Source: Trichosphaerium sp. ATCC 40318 (lineage: Eukaryota > Discosea > Flabellinia > Trichosidae). Taken from it: DNA of 64,000 nt. The notes below the pieces were generated by a model. That model had not been told where the DNA came from. It ran no database searches and saw only the letters and a list, made by a program, of their open reading frames with translations. A program made the translations under genes and the position numbers. The stretch lies in assembly GCA_038496445.1 (NCBI GenBank), contig JALMLS010000344.1, forward strand, positions 124,001-188,000. The letters are read 5' to 3'. Below, piece by piece: positions 10,410 to 21,461 of this stretch. Within the stretch, counting starts at the first letter, position 1. Every line of letters begins with the position of its first letter.

Positions 10410-12765
10410 TTAGGTAATAGTTAAAGATACAGAAAATAACAGGAATGAGACGAAAAAGAAATAACATACTAGAGTTTGTATTACTGCTTGTTCTTGTAGA
10501 GCTCCATCAAGTAAATGCCTTGAACAATTATAAAGCATTTTAGATTGTCCAAAATTAATAGACACAGTCAAATCCCTTGTACCTAGCCCTACAGCTGGAT
10601 AATAATGCCCTATAAAAATATTAAGATTCTACCCAATTTCCATGTTAATGTACAAGAAAAAATGCTTGTACCTTTTACATTCTTAAACGCAGTTCCGAAA
10701 TACATTCCGTTCAGTGTAAAGAAGACTTTCGATGTATCTTGTTCCCATCCACACCCTACTATATCACCATGTCCAGCTTAAAGTAAAATGTCAGTAAAGC
10801 TGTTAGTTAGTAAAGACGGTACTGCAAGGATAAGTGTATCTTGTTTGAACTCCATTTAAAATACAATTGCCATTTCCTAAAAAATTCTCATCAAAACTTG
10901 TCGTACAGATTGCTATTTCTTGAAAGTACTTACCCAATAGACCATAACTATCTTGTCCTTCACCTGGTAAACCCTTCATGTCATGAAACTTTGATACAAG
11001 GCCAATAGAAAACTGTGAGAAATCTGGCTTTGATCTTTTTCAAAGGAAAGAATGAGAGGTTGACTTGAACAAGAAGCACAGTTGATATACGTACGAAGAT
11101 CTACTCGGTGTATCCAATCTTACTTCAAAGTAATAAATTTTACACTGTCCAATAGCTTTAGGAATCAAAGCATTACCAGGAAATACCATATTCTCCTGAG
11201 AAGGTCAACATTAGTTTCTATTTCTCTTCCACGTGAAAAAATAGTTGTAACATACAAGTGGTGGAGGAGGCTCTTTGTTACCAAATAAAGAAGAAAACCC
11301 TGTCCGTAAACTTTTAGCAGCAATGATACGACCTAATTTTAATACATTATTAGTACTAACAAATACAGGAGGAAGTTCATTTAAAATTTGCGTGTTACCT
11401 TCATGTGGGTTATGGTTTTCTCCTTCAAAGTTGCCTACACTCACAATATCATGATAAAATTGATCTCTTATAGCATTTGGCAGGAATAATGGTTGTCCAT
11501 GTAGCGGTGAATGAGGTAAACTTGGTGTCAAATAACTTCTGAAAGGCAAGTTAAGTCAAATCCAAAAAACAACAACAAAAAAAAAGAAAGGATACAAGTT
11601 CGCAGCAGCTTCTTGTACTGAAATGAGCTCCTACACGAAATGTAAGCATAATACTTACTACTAAATAATCAATATCAAAAACTGTTTTACCAGTGTTAAC
11701 GTCTTGTTTATAGCTTTAAGCTCTGCTTCACGTGCTCGTAGTCGAGATATTTCTTTCATTGCCTCTTCCAAGTGTTCTTTTGAGCTTTGTTTCATATGTT
11801 CTATAACGTCACTTCTCTTACCACGGAAGGTACACTGTATAGCCTCGCACGTGCAATTTATTACTTTATCTTGACAGTATTCTTCTAAGTGTCTTTCAAC
11901 CGAATCCCGTGGTATAAACACCCCACATTTCATAGGGCACTCTATTTCATACTTAGGACAAGTTTCTTTTTGATGAACCTATTCAAGAAAGTCAGAAAAT
12001 AACGACACAAGCAGCAACTGCTTTGTTTTCGAAATGACAAATGCGTACGAGCATAGTAAGTTTTGATACTAGAGTACTACATAAGTTACATTCTACAGGT
12101 GCATGCTCACAGCTTGAAATATGTTCATCAAGGTCTTTACGTAGTATATCATCTGTAGAAACATAAACATTGTCAGAAGTCAACAACTCGTTTTAGGGAT
12201 GTCATGAAAAAAAAAGAACGCGTTTTTAAAGAGGGTTGGTTACCTGGACAGTTGCCGTGTCCATGAGGACACTCCACAATTGTGTAGGAGCATGTAATTA
12301 AATGCTGTGATACTATACCACGTGTTACTTTGTCTGAACACCCTCTGTCAATGTTAGGGCAATCAATTGGCATTTCGTCGACCTTGAAGGTTTCGGTTTA
12401 GGATAACGTTGTTTTTATTTGAAATTGCGAATAATCGAGCTTATACTCGGTTTATGGTATCGCTGCGCGTAGAAGTCGTATACAGTGTATGCAACGAGAC
12501 TATTAAGGTTGTTTTTGATTTTAACGTACCAAACGTTGAAAAGGCACATTCGGGGTGCACATAGATGCATCTTTCAAACTAGAACGACACTCAGGGCATG
12601 TTGGATGTGCCACTAGCCACTAACCCCAAATCAGATAGTGAGCACCTTATTATCGCAGCGTACTTCTTCAATACAGCTTTTACAAAAGCACTTGTGACAA
12701 CATGGTGTTTCAACTACATTTGTAAATATATCCTGACATATGGGGCACTCTAGCATGCGCTCCAT
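10410..12765 (-). CDS. RING / TRAF zinc-finger / coiled-coil / SPRY / transmembrane protein (putative E3 ubiquitin ligase)
   Basis: The start is the ATG at 12765, giving MERMLECPICQDIFTNVV. A C3HC4 RING is built from CPIC, CCHKCFCKSC and, after a 26-nt-class intron, HPTCPECRSSL. TRAF-type zinc fingers follow (DCPNIDRGCSDKV, HLITCSYTIVECPHG, DEHISSCEHAPVECNLC, CPMKCGVFIPRDSVERHLEE), then a charged coiled coil (EEAMKEISRLRAREAELKAI). Splicing a 60-nt intron (about 11632-11691) in phase 0 joins this to ELISVQEAAAN and a SPRY domain. The SPRY is marked by KIYYFEVRLDTPSRS, DFSQFSIGLVSKF, GHGDIVGCGWEQDT, KVFFTLNGMYFGTAF and YYPAVGLGT. The protein ends in a hydrophobic tail (LVCYFFFVSFLLFSVSLTIT), so it may be tail-anchored. 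The RING predicts ubiquitin ligase activity. I first read two genes here, but the continuous frame across the intron favours one. Confidence 0.8.
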
Positions 12766-12879
12766 GGCGCAGTCTAATGTATTGGATGACAATACTACAA
12801 ATGGCGTTTAAGTCATATTGTACTTCGCTCAGCGCAATTCTAGCCTACTGACATTATTTACAAAGAGAACCACTCCACT

Positions 12880-13613
12880 ATGACTGGTAAAGAGATACGC
12901 ATAAATGACATAGACGTTAAAGTTGAACATTGGGCATCAACCAACAGAGGAACAGCACGTTATCGCGTAGACGTATCATTAGTGCTTCATCCAGACAGTA
13001 CACATGTCTGTTAGCTCAACTACTGACAAAAACGCTTAGAGTGGGGCAGATGGGAGCTAGAAGTTGATGGACGTTCTAGAAACTTTAAATGCACGGTATG
13101 AACAAAAAATCTAGAACTACAATTTTTATTTACAGTTAAAAAGGTAGCTAATAACGTTCCACGCGTATTCACCAAATTCATTGCTGATGGCAAAGGTAAT
13201 AACAGGTTTCGGCGCGAAAAAGCAAGTTTTTCAAAGTTGAAAATTTTTACATTTTTTGTTTGAGTCTAAACTAAGCTTATTGTAGTCACAATACAAATAA
13301 CTAACCCAAAAGTACATTTATATGTACAAAATGGTAACGAAGAGGTAATGTGAAAACAACAAATTTATCTGTAACCTCTACTTCACTTTATAACTCTTCT
13401 CTAGCGCTTGACACTATTTCTAAGAGCAATGCGTATGATTTTGGATAACCCTGAGAATGGTAAGTTCGTGTACAACCTTTTTGACGTTAATCTCGCTTTG
13501 TAGACATGGAAGAATACATAGAAAAATATGGGCGTATTATGGACCCACCAGAGCTCTCTGACGATGAGTTACCAAACGCATTAACTGCTTTTGATCAAAA
13601 TATTCCACGATGA
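12880..13613 (+). CDS. Small protein resembling the N-terminal domain of PIF1 helicase
   Basis: The start is the ATG at 12880 (MTGKEIRINDIDVKVEHW). Six exons joined by short introns give about 150 residues with blocks WGRWELEVDGRSRNFKC, VPRVFTKFIADGKVTIQI, VHLYVQNGNEERLTLFLRAM and an acidic end DPPELSDDELPNALTAFDQ. The order 'basic/aromatic strand, arginine-phenylalanine-threonine-(R/K)-phenylalanine, Leu-rich strand, then a helix with FLRxxRxxL' resembles the N-terminal regulatory domain of animal PIF1. No helicase motifs (Walker A or B) follow before the stop at 13613. The resemblance is from memory and weak, so the function is unproven. The gene is divergent from the RING/SPRY gene, with only 114 bp between their starts. 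Confidence 0.6.
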
Positions 13614-13753
13614 AAAGCCTACCCCCTTACGCTCTAAAAACCCTGTAAATTATACAACACTACGTTTAGTAAAGCTATGTCTTTTTAACCGAAAGTTACA
13701 CGAGTCTGGCTTTTTCGCGTTTTTCTGTCAATTTATTCTCGATCAAAGTAAAC

Positions 13754-16700
13754 ATGGAGATTGCCACAGGTGAGGTTTTTAACCTCGCCCAACGGTCTCG
13801 CACGAATAAGAATAATTGTTTTCGCAAACTAACTGCGTTATGGGCGCAAAACAAGAAACAATTACTCTCAGCGCTTATGAGCAACCTGAAAAAGTGCTTT
13901 GTAGTTCCTTTAGAACGTGGCGTTCCTTCAGAGCCAATAACGCGAATTTACGAGGTAGTTGCGCAATTTCACGCTTCTCTAGCGCTCAGCAAGGATTTAA
14001 AATATACAATTGGAATTGTACACGATTTGCTACCGTTTCTCGAACTAAAGCTGCCAATTCGAAGTCACGTTGGCCACCTAGTGCTAGAATTGATAGAAAC
14101 GCTTCCACGAAATGTACATCTTCAGTACGCTTACAATACCTTCAATTCGCTTACAAATCGACTACAATCACCCCAGCATTATTAACGCACGCTAGACCTG
14201 CTATGCTCAACAAAATAATGCCTAAATTGCTTCAACGGTGCGTTGATGTATCGCCACCCATTAGGTACGCGTAGAATTACCTCCTTGCAGTCTAGTAACC
14301 TCTTTTTAAAAGATGTGCAGCAATTAAAAGTGTATGTCTATTTCCGAATGCAACTGATTTTATTGGCGTCAAGAGGCAGCTGGCATGGACGCTAGAGAAT
14401 GACCCTGTAATGTACGGAAACACGAACATCACAGAATTTTTTTCACGTGTCAAAACTACAATGACATTAACAATTTTTTTGTTGACTGATTGATGCACCT
14501 TTCCAGTTTTCTCATGTACATTTTGACCTAATCACTGTATAGGGAGGTCCGCCTTGCGGCTATGGAACATGTTAAAGTAGACTTAACTTCAAAAGAATGT
14601 GATATGTCACTGTTAGAAGCGTTCTTAAAACGTGCACAAGATTCAGAAGCACGTGATAAAATAATTCTTGCCGTTAACTTTGTTGAGTAGGTTAAGATTC
14701 GTAGCTTCTTTTTCTCTGTTGTGGCCCAAAAAATGGAAATATTTTCAATGGATCAAGATACCTTGACACGTGTCTGTAGACACGCTCTTGAAGCAAAGTA
14801 CGAACTACACAATGGAGAAGACTAAAGAATTAACAATTTCATTTAGATCTCAAAAAATTGCATCTAGCTTTGCTAAATGTCTCCATACATGGCTGTTACA
14901 GTGCGGTAGTGATTTACACCAAGTATGCAAGTTTAATATGACTTTCTATTTTGAAACTAATGACAAGTGAAAACAGTTTGTAGACTACTTTATGTGTGAC
15001 GAAGAGATTTGTGGAAAGGTTTTGACTCGTTTATTCCAGCACTATCCAAAAGTATCAGCTGTTGACGAAATTGACTTCTACTCTCCTGATGTGTCTCCAA
15101 ACTTGTTGTTGCAATGGAGACATTATCTTCAGTCTGTTCTCATCTCATGTGTACGTTTTGGCTCAATCGCAGTAAGCATACAGTAATACTGATTATTCTT
15201 AGCCTAGAAAACGACACGACATTATTGCACGGTATAATCTACACCCTAAACCTTTTTCTGAGCTTATTACAACACACGAAAAAGACCCTAGTATGTTAAA
15301 ACAGCTCATTGAGCTGTCTCCCATCCTTGTATTCTGTTCAGACGGAGAGGGACTTTCAGAACTAATGATTGCTTTGGGTGAGATTATTTTCATTGTTTAC
15401 TTATTCTTACACAGTCATCTAGGAGATGCTGTTAAACAAGCTATATCTCGACATACAGAAAAGAAGGGTTTATTAAAAAGTGCTGTCACAGCTTTGATAA
15501 AATGTGCAAGGAGTATAACATGCCACAAAGAGTACAACGGTTTTTATGATGACTGTTTTCTAATATTTATTTTCAGATTAATTTCTTGGCTTATTTCTAT
15601 TGCGACATCTTCTAAAAATCATAAAGAGGTTTACTTTGCATTGAAGGCGATAAGTATTATGTTTAAGCATACAGATGTTGATGTAAGTTTTTCCTGGAGC
15701 CAACTTTTTTGATGTTTCAGTTCGCTAATAAGTTGCTCTAGGACGAAGTTGACTTGGCCTTCTTGGAAGCACCTATGGCTCAGTTATGCGCCTCAAATAC
15801 ATTGAATGTATCAAAGATAGCACGTAAATGCTTATTACAGTTATGCTTGTGCAGTTGGTCGTGTGCAAAGACATATATACACTTATTTCTTGATATGATA
15901 AGTGTCGGTGACAATGCCGTTTATGCTCTAAAGGTAAAGTCATTTTGACCTTCTCAATTAATACCTTGTAGGCTGTATTTGATATTGTGATGGTACATGG
16001 AAAGCTCATACTAACAGAAGAAGAAGGTTCGCAGCTGGAACCTGAGTTATGCGTGAAGCAATCCAAAATAGATAACAATCTTGATCAACTTGCTGTCACG
16101 TTGAGTTTAATGCAAATTGATCCAGAGTATGGTTCTCCCATTAAATTCTCATCTGCAGAAGCTAGAAAGTGCGTCTTAGGTTACTACCTCCAAGTCATCT
16201 AAAGCAACTGTAGAAAGTCAGTTATAACACCTTTGATTGAGGCTCTATGGCTGCCAGATCCTGATGTTGGCGCAAGAGCCTTCATTGGGTTAACCAAGCT
16301 GTTGCTACAAGATAAATTGTATCATCCAAATGTACGTAATAGAGCTTGACAGCCTATTAAGCTCAGTTTTTCCAAATCGCTCCTAGACGTTGCCTTTTAT
16401 TATCAACAACGCATCCCCCTTGGTGTAGTGGCTATCATCGTCGCCTGTCACGCGACAGACCCGGGTTCGATTCCCGGAGGGGGAGCTTCTGTTTTTGCAA
16501 CTTTATTAATTATTTTTGCTTATTGTCTAGATCCTAATGGCTCTTCTCAACTACATACACTGTAACGATTGCGTACACTCACAAGCTACTTCCTCACTTG
16601 TAAGTGTAACATTGACACGCACAAAGCAATTGTTTAAATGTTTGTACTTGACAGGTACAGTAACAGTCACTTTAAGTTTTTTTAACGCTCACAAGGTGAC

Positions 16701-17542
16701 AAAGTACATAGAGAACGTTTACTGGTACTCCTTTTTAATTATTTTTTTGTATCTTATGGTAGTAGTCCGTAGCACTGCCTTGCATCAATCATCACATACG
16801 AACGGCTAGGTTTGTTGAGGCAAAAAAAATTGGCAAGTTTATCATCTCGTGGATAAATGACACTATCAAGTAATACTCATGTTATTAGTTCTTTATAACA
16901 ATTATTAGGTCACAGACTATCCGTAACGAATGTAATATAGCTCTTGGTGTTAGTCTACTGGTGGGATTAAACAGAGACTATGGTCAGAATTTTTTTCTCA
17001 CAAACCAAGTACTTTCTTCTTCTTACTTTTCTATTAGCTTCTCAGGGCTCTAGAGTTTATTGTTCATTGCTGAATATGATTCAAATAGAACCAAGTACTA
17101 AAAAGACAATAGAAAAGGAGTTGTGTCTTGCTAAATGGCTTCTCCAACGAACAACAAAGGTACTAGCAAAAAATATTGACATTTGAAAGAAGTACTCATT
17201 CTGACATTTTCTAGTTGACGCTTGTTAAACGAGAGGATCTCAGTGGGTTCTCTAGTGCGTTAGAATTGTTGTCTGTGGGTAACAGACCTGAGCTTGATAA
17301 AGAATTCTCGAAATTCGCCAAAGACCACTTGCAAAAAGGAAAACCAAGTAAGGCGATTTTTATAACGTTATGTTGATGGTTATGTAGTGAGCAAGCGTAG
17401 ACGTAGCGCCACGAGCATTGATGAGGAGTCTAAACCACCCAAGAAAAAACAAAAGCTAAGAAGATCTACAAGCGCTCTTACAAGTACCTCTAAACGTATT
17501 CGATCAAGTAGGAGGCGTTTAAAGCTTGAAAAAAGCATGTAG
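13754..17542 (+). CDS. NCAPG: Condensin complex subunit 3 (CAP-G, HEAT-repeat)
   Basis: CAP-G is the HEAT-repeat, DNA-binding subunit of condensin and works with SMC2/SMC4 and the kleisin in mitotic chromosome compaction. The start is the ATG at 13754 (MEIATGEVFNLAQRS). Recognisable HEAT segments include FVVPLERGVPSEPITRIYEV, PARPAMLNKIMPKLLQRC-like text before VSPPIRYA, VREVRLAAMEHVKVDL-like text near 14550, and the strongly conserved ITPLIEALWLPDPDVGARAF and GLTKLLLQDKLYHPN, typical of the Cnd3 C-terminal region. The end is basic (SKRRRSATSI...KKKQKLRRS) and resembles the CAP-G tail. It is split by many introns, some wide. The 199-nt intron at 16332-16530 houses a tRNA-Asp gene. Exon borders in the middle are approximate. 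Confidence 0.82.
16414..16485 (+). tRNA. tRNA-Asp (anticodon GUC), inside a CAP-G intron
   Basis: A 72-nt cloverleaf folds cleanly. The acceptor is TCCCCCT with AGGGGGA and discriminator G. The anticodon stem GTCGC/GCGAC pairs perfectly around loop CTGTCAC, which gives anticodon GUC. The T arm is CCGGG-TTCGATT-CCCGG, with a consensus B box (GGTTCGATTCC). There is no tRNA intron. It lies sense within the CAP-G intron 16332-16530. Confidence 0.95.
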
Positions 17543-17789
17543 AATGGAATTATTGTTGTATCATAGAAAGAAAAAACCAACTGTTGATTGTGTTAGCGCT
17601 GTACTAGTTTGTATGGTAACGACAACGAACGGAGAATTTGCTAAGTGTTTTTTGGTCTTGTTGCCTTAATTCAGTGCGTTCACAAAAAAAAAGCTTTATT
17701 ACTAGCTGCTCGTTAGTAAACAAATAAATACGCAATATAAACTGCGTGTCATACACAAATTAACGAAATCTCGCTCTATTAAACTGTAA

Positions 17790-19240
17790 ATGACCATGGC
17801 AGAAACAGCGCCAAAGTACGTTTTGAATGGAGGTCAATTATCCGTAGTTGGACACGATTTGGAAGAGATCCCTGCAGAGCTCGGAGAACGCTATGGAAAT
17901 GATGCCACCCAATTAACATTGAGTTTTAACAATATAAGGTGCGTCTTATAGAAGTTTACTTCGCGAAATGGTGTTTTCTTCATAGTGTCAATTCAATTTC
18001 GATGGCATGTTAATTACAGCCTCACTGTTATGCTATAAAACCATTTTCTTGCGCCTCACAATTAAATACTTTTTTTTTTTTCGGTTTGTTGGAACTTTCC
18101 AACGCTCTCTGACAATCTATTTTACAGCACTGTCACGAATATTGATAAATTCACTGGCCTAAGAGAACTGATATTAGATAACAACTCTCTTGTTGCTCGT
18201 CAGTCATTACCTTCAATTCCAACGCTAGAAACACTGTGGGTAAACAATAACAAGGTACGAGCGACCCTTTGATAGGCGTTAAATGAGACATTTCTCACAA
18301 CAAATTGCGCTTCAACACATTTTTCTTTTTTTTCTTTTAAAGTGCCTCAAAACGAACTCCTGATGGTTACTTTACCAATAGATAAACAATTTGGATCGTT
18401 TCATAAACGAAGTAGCAGAAAAATGCCCAAATTTAACGTATTTGAGCATGCTTAGGAATCCTTGCTGCCCAAACTACTTTGTAGGCAAGGACAGTAAAGC
18501 TTACCAACAATACAGGTACCTACCAATTCATTTCTTTTTATGGTGAAGTCGTAATTACCTTTTTTTTTTCTTTTTTCAAATTTCTGGCAGTGAACAATGC
18601 CTTTCTACCTCTACTTCTTTTTTTTGCTTTTGACGAATCACAGCATACGTTTTGTTGGTACCAAAGCGTCAAGTTTGCTTGTGTGGGTTAAAATATGGGT
18701 TTTTGTTACTTTTTTTTTCACTAATTCAAAATGTTTGTGCTTACTTTGGTCCCTCTCAGGTACTTTGTCATAGCCAAGCTACCTAAATTGCAATTTTTGG
18801 ATGCTGCAGAAATTACACCAAAGGAACGCCACACTGCTAAGCAGCGTAGTCAACGTGTTGCTCGACCAGCAGCGTCAGAGTACTCTAAAAAGGTAAAGCT
18901 TTTTTTTTTTCTGCGTTTTGAGCGAAACTCCGAAAACTTTTTTTGATCTTTCAAGAGATCTCAGCGTGTAGGAACCCTTTTGTACTCATATTTTTTTTTT
19001 AGGCTGCTGCCTTGCCTATTGATGAAAGTCAAGCATTACCAACTGAAGATAACCTGGGAAATCACAAGGCACGTGATTTTTTTTGACAAAACGAAAAAAA
19101 AAGGCCTTTGTTGTTTTTCTTTTATAGTTTGCTTGGTTATTTACTAATTTATGTTTTAGGCTAGTTTTGGTGTAACCCGATACTTGTACTACGGCCGACA
19201 ATCAGAAGGTAACCGTTTCATCGTAGACGAATCTCTGTAG
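17790..19240 (+). CDS. Leucine-rich repeat protein, LRMDA (C10orf11)-like
   Basis: The start is the ATG at 17790 or the in-frame ATG at 17796 (MAETAPKYVLNGGQLS). The spliced product contains short leucine-rich repeats: QLTLSFNNISTVTNIDKFTG, LRELILDNNSLVARQSLP, LETLWVNNNKINNLDRFI, and the LRR cap NLTYLSMLRNPCCPNYF followed by YRYFVIAKLPKLQFLDAAEI. The order, length and cap match the family of human LRMDA (leucine-rich melanocyte differentiation-associated protein), which in animals takes part in vesicle traffic of melanosome-type organelles. Related LRR-cap proteins occur widely in protists, so the role here is open. After the cap comes a basic, Ala-rich tail (KQRSQRVARPAAS). At least five introns; the final exon border near 19210-19228 is ambiguous. 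Confidence 0.8.
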
Positions 19241-19567
19241 AAGGATGGTATTTTCAAAAAGCTTCTATCTCCATTATTACTGCTACTATACAGTTTCGAC
19301 TTCTTAAAAAACCCTGTACCATATACTGTTTGACTATTCCAAAATCTTAAATGAATATTTTTTAACCATTCACGCCAATTGTTCTGCAATGTTTTGTTTT
19401 TCTCGCGAGCCAAAAATAACAGCTATACACATATAGCATGATTCGTTGAAATGTATGTATGGCCTTGACAAGTTTAGTTTATCCTAAACACTGTTAAGTC
19501 GTTCAATATCAGTTAAAGTTAGTGTCAACAACAGTCCAACGATCACACTAGGTATATAGCTATTGTG
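19241..19567. other. Spacer (about 330 bp)
   Basis: This is the 3' flank of the LRMDA-like gene and the 5' flank of the intronless orphan. A minus-strand frame of 74 codons (19413-19189) has no supporting features and overlaps the LRMDA-like terminal exon. Nothing else seen. Confidence 0.45.
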
Positions 19568-20857
19568 ATGGGTTCTTCAGGCAGTAAACGAAGAAGGTCT
19601 GTGAAGAGCAAGAATAACGAATCTACACGCAAGGGGCGGAGTAAATCAACTAAAACCAAACCTAAAAACTCTACCAAGAAGAGAAAAACGGTTAATAATG
19701 ATTCTCCACCAACACAAACCGTTGAGCACTCCATAGAAAAGCAACTGATTAAAAGCTTGAGGGAATTTGCGTTCGATGGACCAAGTTCGCCAAACTACGA
19801 GCTAAAACCTTTGGTACTACGTAAAGTTATGTCCTCAATATCACGTGATATCAGGGCAGTTGGTGGCATTACGAAAAAGGACTTTTCCAGCGAATTGTAT
19901 GGCCTTCTAGATGAACTTTATAGGGATGATTCGGAACCTTTTTTAGCAACACTTAACTATCTGAGGTATGTCTCACAGTTAAATAACTCGAGTCACAATG
20001 CAACACAACGTATACTTTACCAATTATGTGTGAAGAAAGAACAGCCTATTGACAATACTATGATGTTTAAGGAGTTGGTCGAACTAGTAGAGAAGAAGAA
20101 ATACAATTACAACGTTTCTATAACAGAATACTATTTTCCTTCTCTGAAGGACCTATGTTACCTCTGTATTGATAGTACTAAACATGATATTGACGTGTTA
20201 CCTGAAGAGTGTAAGAAGGAGTTTGCATTAAGTAGGATTATAGCAACAATACATTCTGGAAGTACAAATCAAAAGAAGAAACTCATATGTCGTTTTATCT
20301 TTTGGTGTATGCATGAATTGATTACCTTGAAGACACTTTTACGAGAATTAATAGGAGAAGACTGTTTCGATGAAAGGTATAAAGAATCACTTTATGAGAA
20401 TATTAAATCAGATTCTACAATGGATGATGATGGGATACTTGTGCCTTGGTATTGGAGAAGTAGATTGGATTTCATACTTTCATTCCAAGATGATTTTCGA
20501 ATTGAAATAACTGACTATACTGTTTATGATATTTTACATGATGTGCTCCCTAGTACACGTTATGAAGGTATTAGTGAGGATGCAAGAATTAATTTTTTCT
20601 TGATGGAGATGTTTTTTGTTTGTTTTGATTGTATGTACCTAAGAATACATGTTCTCAAAATGTTATCAGAAAAATATAAGAAAAGTAGAGAAGATTGGCT
20701 TGCAGCCAGATTGGATTTTGATGTTTCAAAGAAGAGTGTATTAGAAGACAATATAGAATCATGTTTTATGTATGGTAGAGATTCTGATTACGATTTTATA
20801 CCTTGTCATTTGACATATTGTTGTGCTACAAAAACAGTTATTGTTGTCAGTACATAA
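19568..20857 (+). CDS. Intronless 429-residue protein of unknown function
   Basis: I do not recognise this protein. It is one uninterrupted frame of 429 codons from the ATG at 19568, in a window where nearly every other gene is cut every 100-300 nt. The first 60 residues are Lys/Arg/Ser/Thr-rich (KRRRSVKSKNNESTRKGRSK), which suggests a nuclear localisation signal or nucleic-acid tail. The rest looks alpha-helical and rich in Tyr, Asp, Glu and Leu, with scattered Cys (YFPSLKDLCYLCID, FFVCFDCMYLRIHVL). No signal peptide, membrane segment or catalytic motif stands out. Origin by retroposition or transfer from an intron-poor source, including a large DNA virus, is possible but unproven. Confidence 0.8.
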   Translation: MGSSGSKRRRSVKSKNNESTRKGRSKSTKTKPKNSTKKRKTVNNDSPPTQTVEHSIEKQLIKSLREFAFDGPSSPNYELKPLVLRKVMSSISRDIRAVGGITKKDFSSELYGLLDELYRDDSEPFLATLNYLRYVSQLNNSSHNATQRILYQLCVKKEQPIDNTMMFKELVELVEKKKYNYNVSITEYYFPSLKDLCYLCIDSTKHDIDVLPEECKKEFALSRIIATIHSGSTNQKKKLICRFIFWCMHELITLKTLLRELIGEDCFDERYKESLYENIKSDSTMDDDGILVPWYWRSRLDFILSFQDDFRIEITDYTVYDILHDVLPSTRYEGISEDARINFFLMEMFFVCFDCMYLRIHVLKMLSEKYKKSREDWLAARLDFDVSKKSVLEDNIESCFMYGRDSDYDFIPCHLTYCCATKTVIVVST

Positions 20858-21461
20858 AACAAGATTATCATCAAGGCTTTTTATTAAATACTACTGAAAC
20901 CTAACTAAGTCTCAACGAAAGATAGATGTAATTTTGTTTACTGTGCACTGATATCAGCGGCATTGTGAAGCAGTTTTTTGTGTAGTAAGTAATACATTTT
21001 GTTTGATTATTTGCACAATTTAGTTTCCCTTTTGAAACTCTAAAGGATAATGACAACGTTTGTTGAAGTATCTACCACACTAAATAAAACTCACGACTAC
21101 GTCCATGTAGAAAGCGCGGTTAATTTAAACAGCACTTCATAACGAGAGTTACAAATACTATTGTGGACTCTAGCGAGATGGCCAACAATTTCAATTGTGG
21201 TGACATTTGGATTTTTTTGATTTTCATTTTATTGCTTGTCTACTATGTACATAGAAGAAATAAATTACAGTGTAAAGCGAAAGGGGATTAGGTGTGAAGG
21301 GGGTGTGATGATGTGGGTAAAATAATGTCACAACTTTGTGACTTGCTCTACAGGGAAGTTTTTTTTTTGTTTTATGTGTTTTGTTGTATGTTTTGTTTGA
21401 GTTCGTGTGTAATAAGCAGAGTTTACTCTGCTTCTTGGTTTTTTTAGAAACCAATAAATAC
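20858..21461. other. Convergent 3' spacer (about 600 bp)
   Basis: This AT-rich stretch between the orphan's stop and the stop of the minus-strand basic protein gene has long T- and G-rich runs near 21290-21380. The minus-strand frame 21511-21224 runs antiparallel through the last exon of the next gene and looks like a shadow. No gene recognised. Confidence 0.45.

Noticed and set aside
10273..10467. Minus-strand frame with a membrane-like start (MLFLFRLIPVIFC)
   Set aside because: It overlaps the C-terminal hydrophobic segment of the SPRY gene in another frame; the frame continuous with the SPRY domain stops at 10410.
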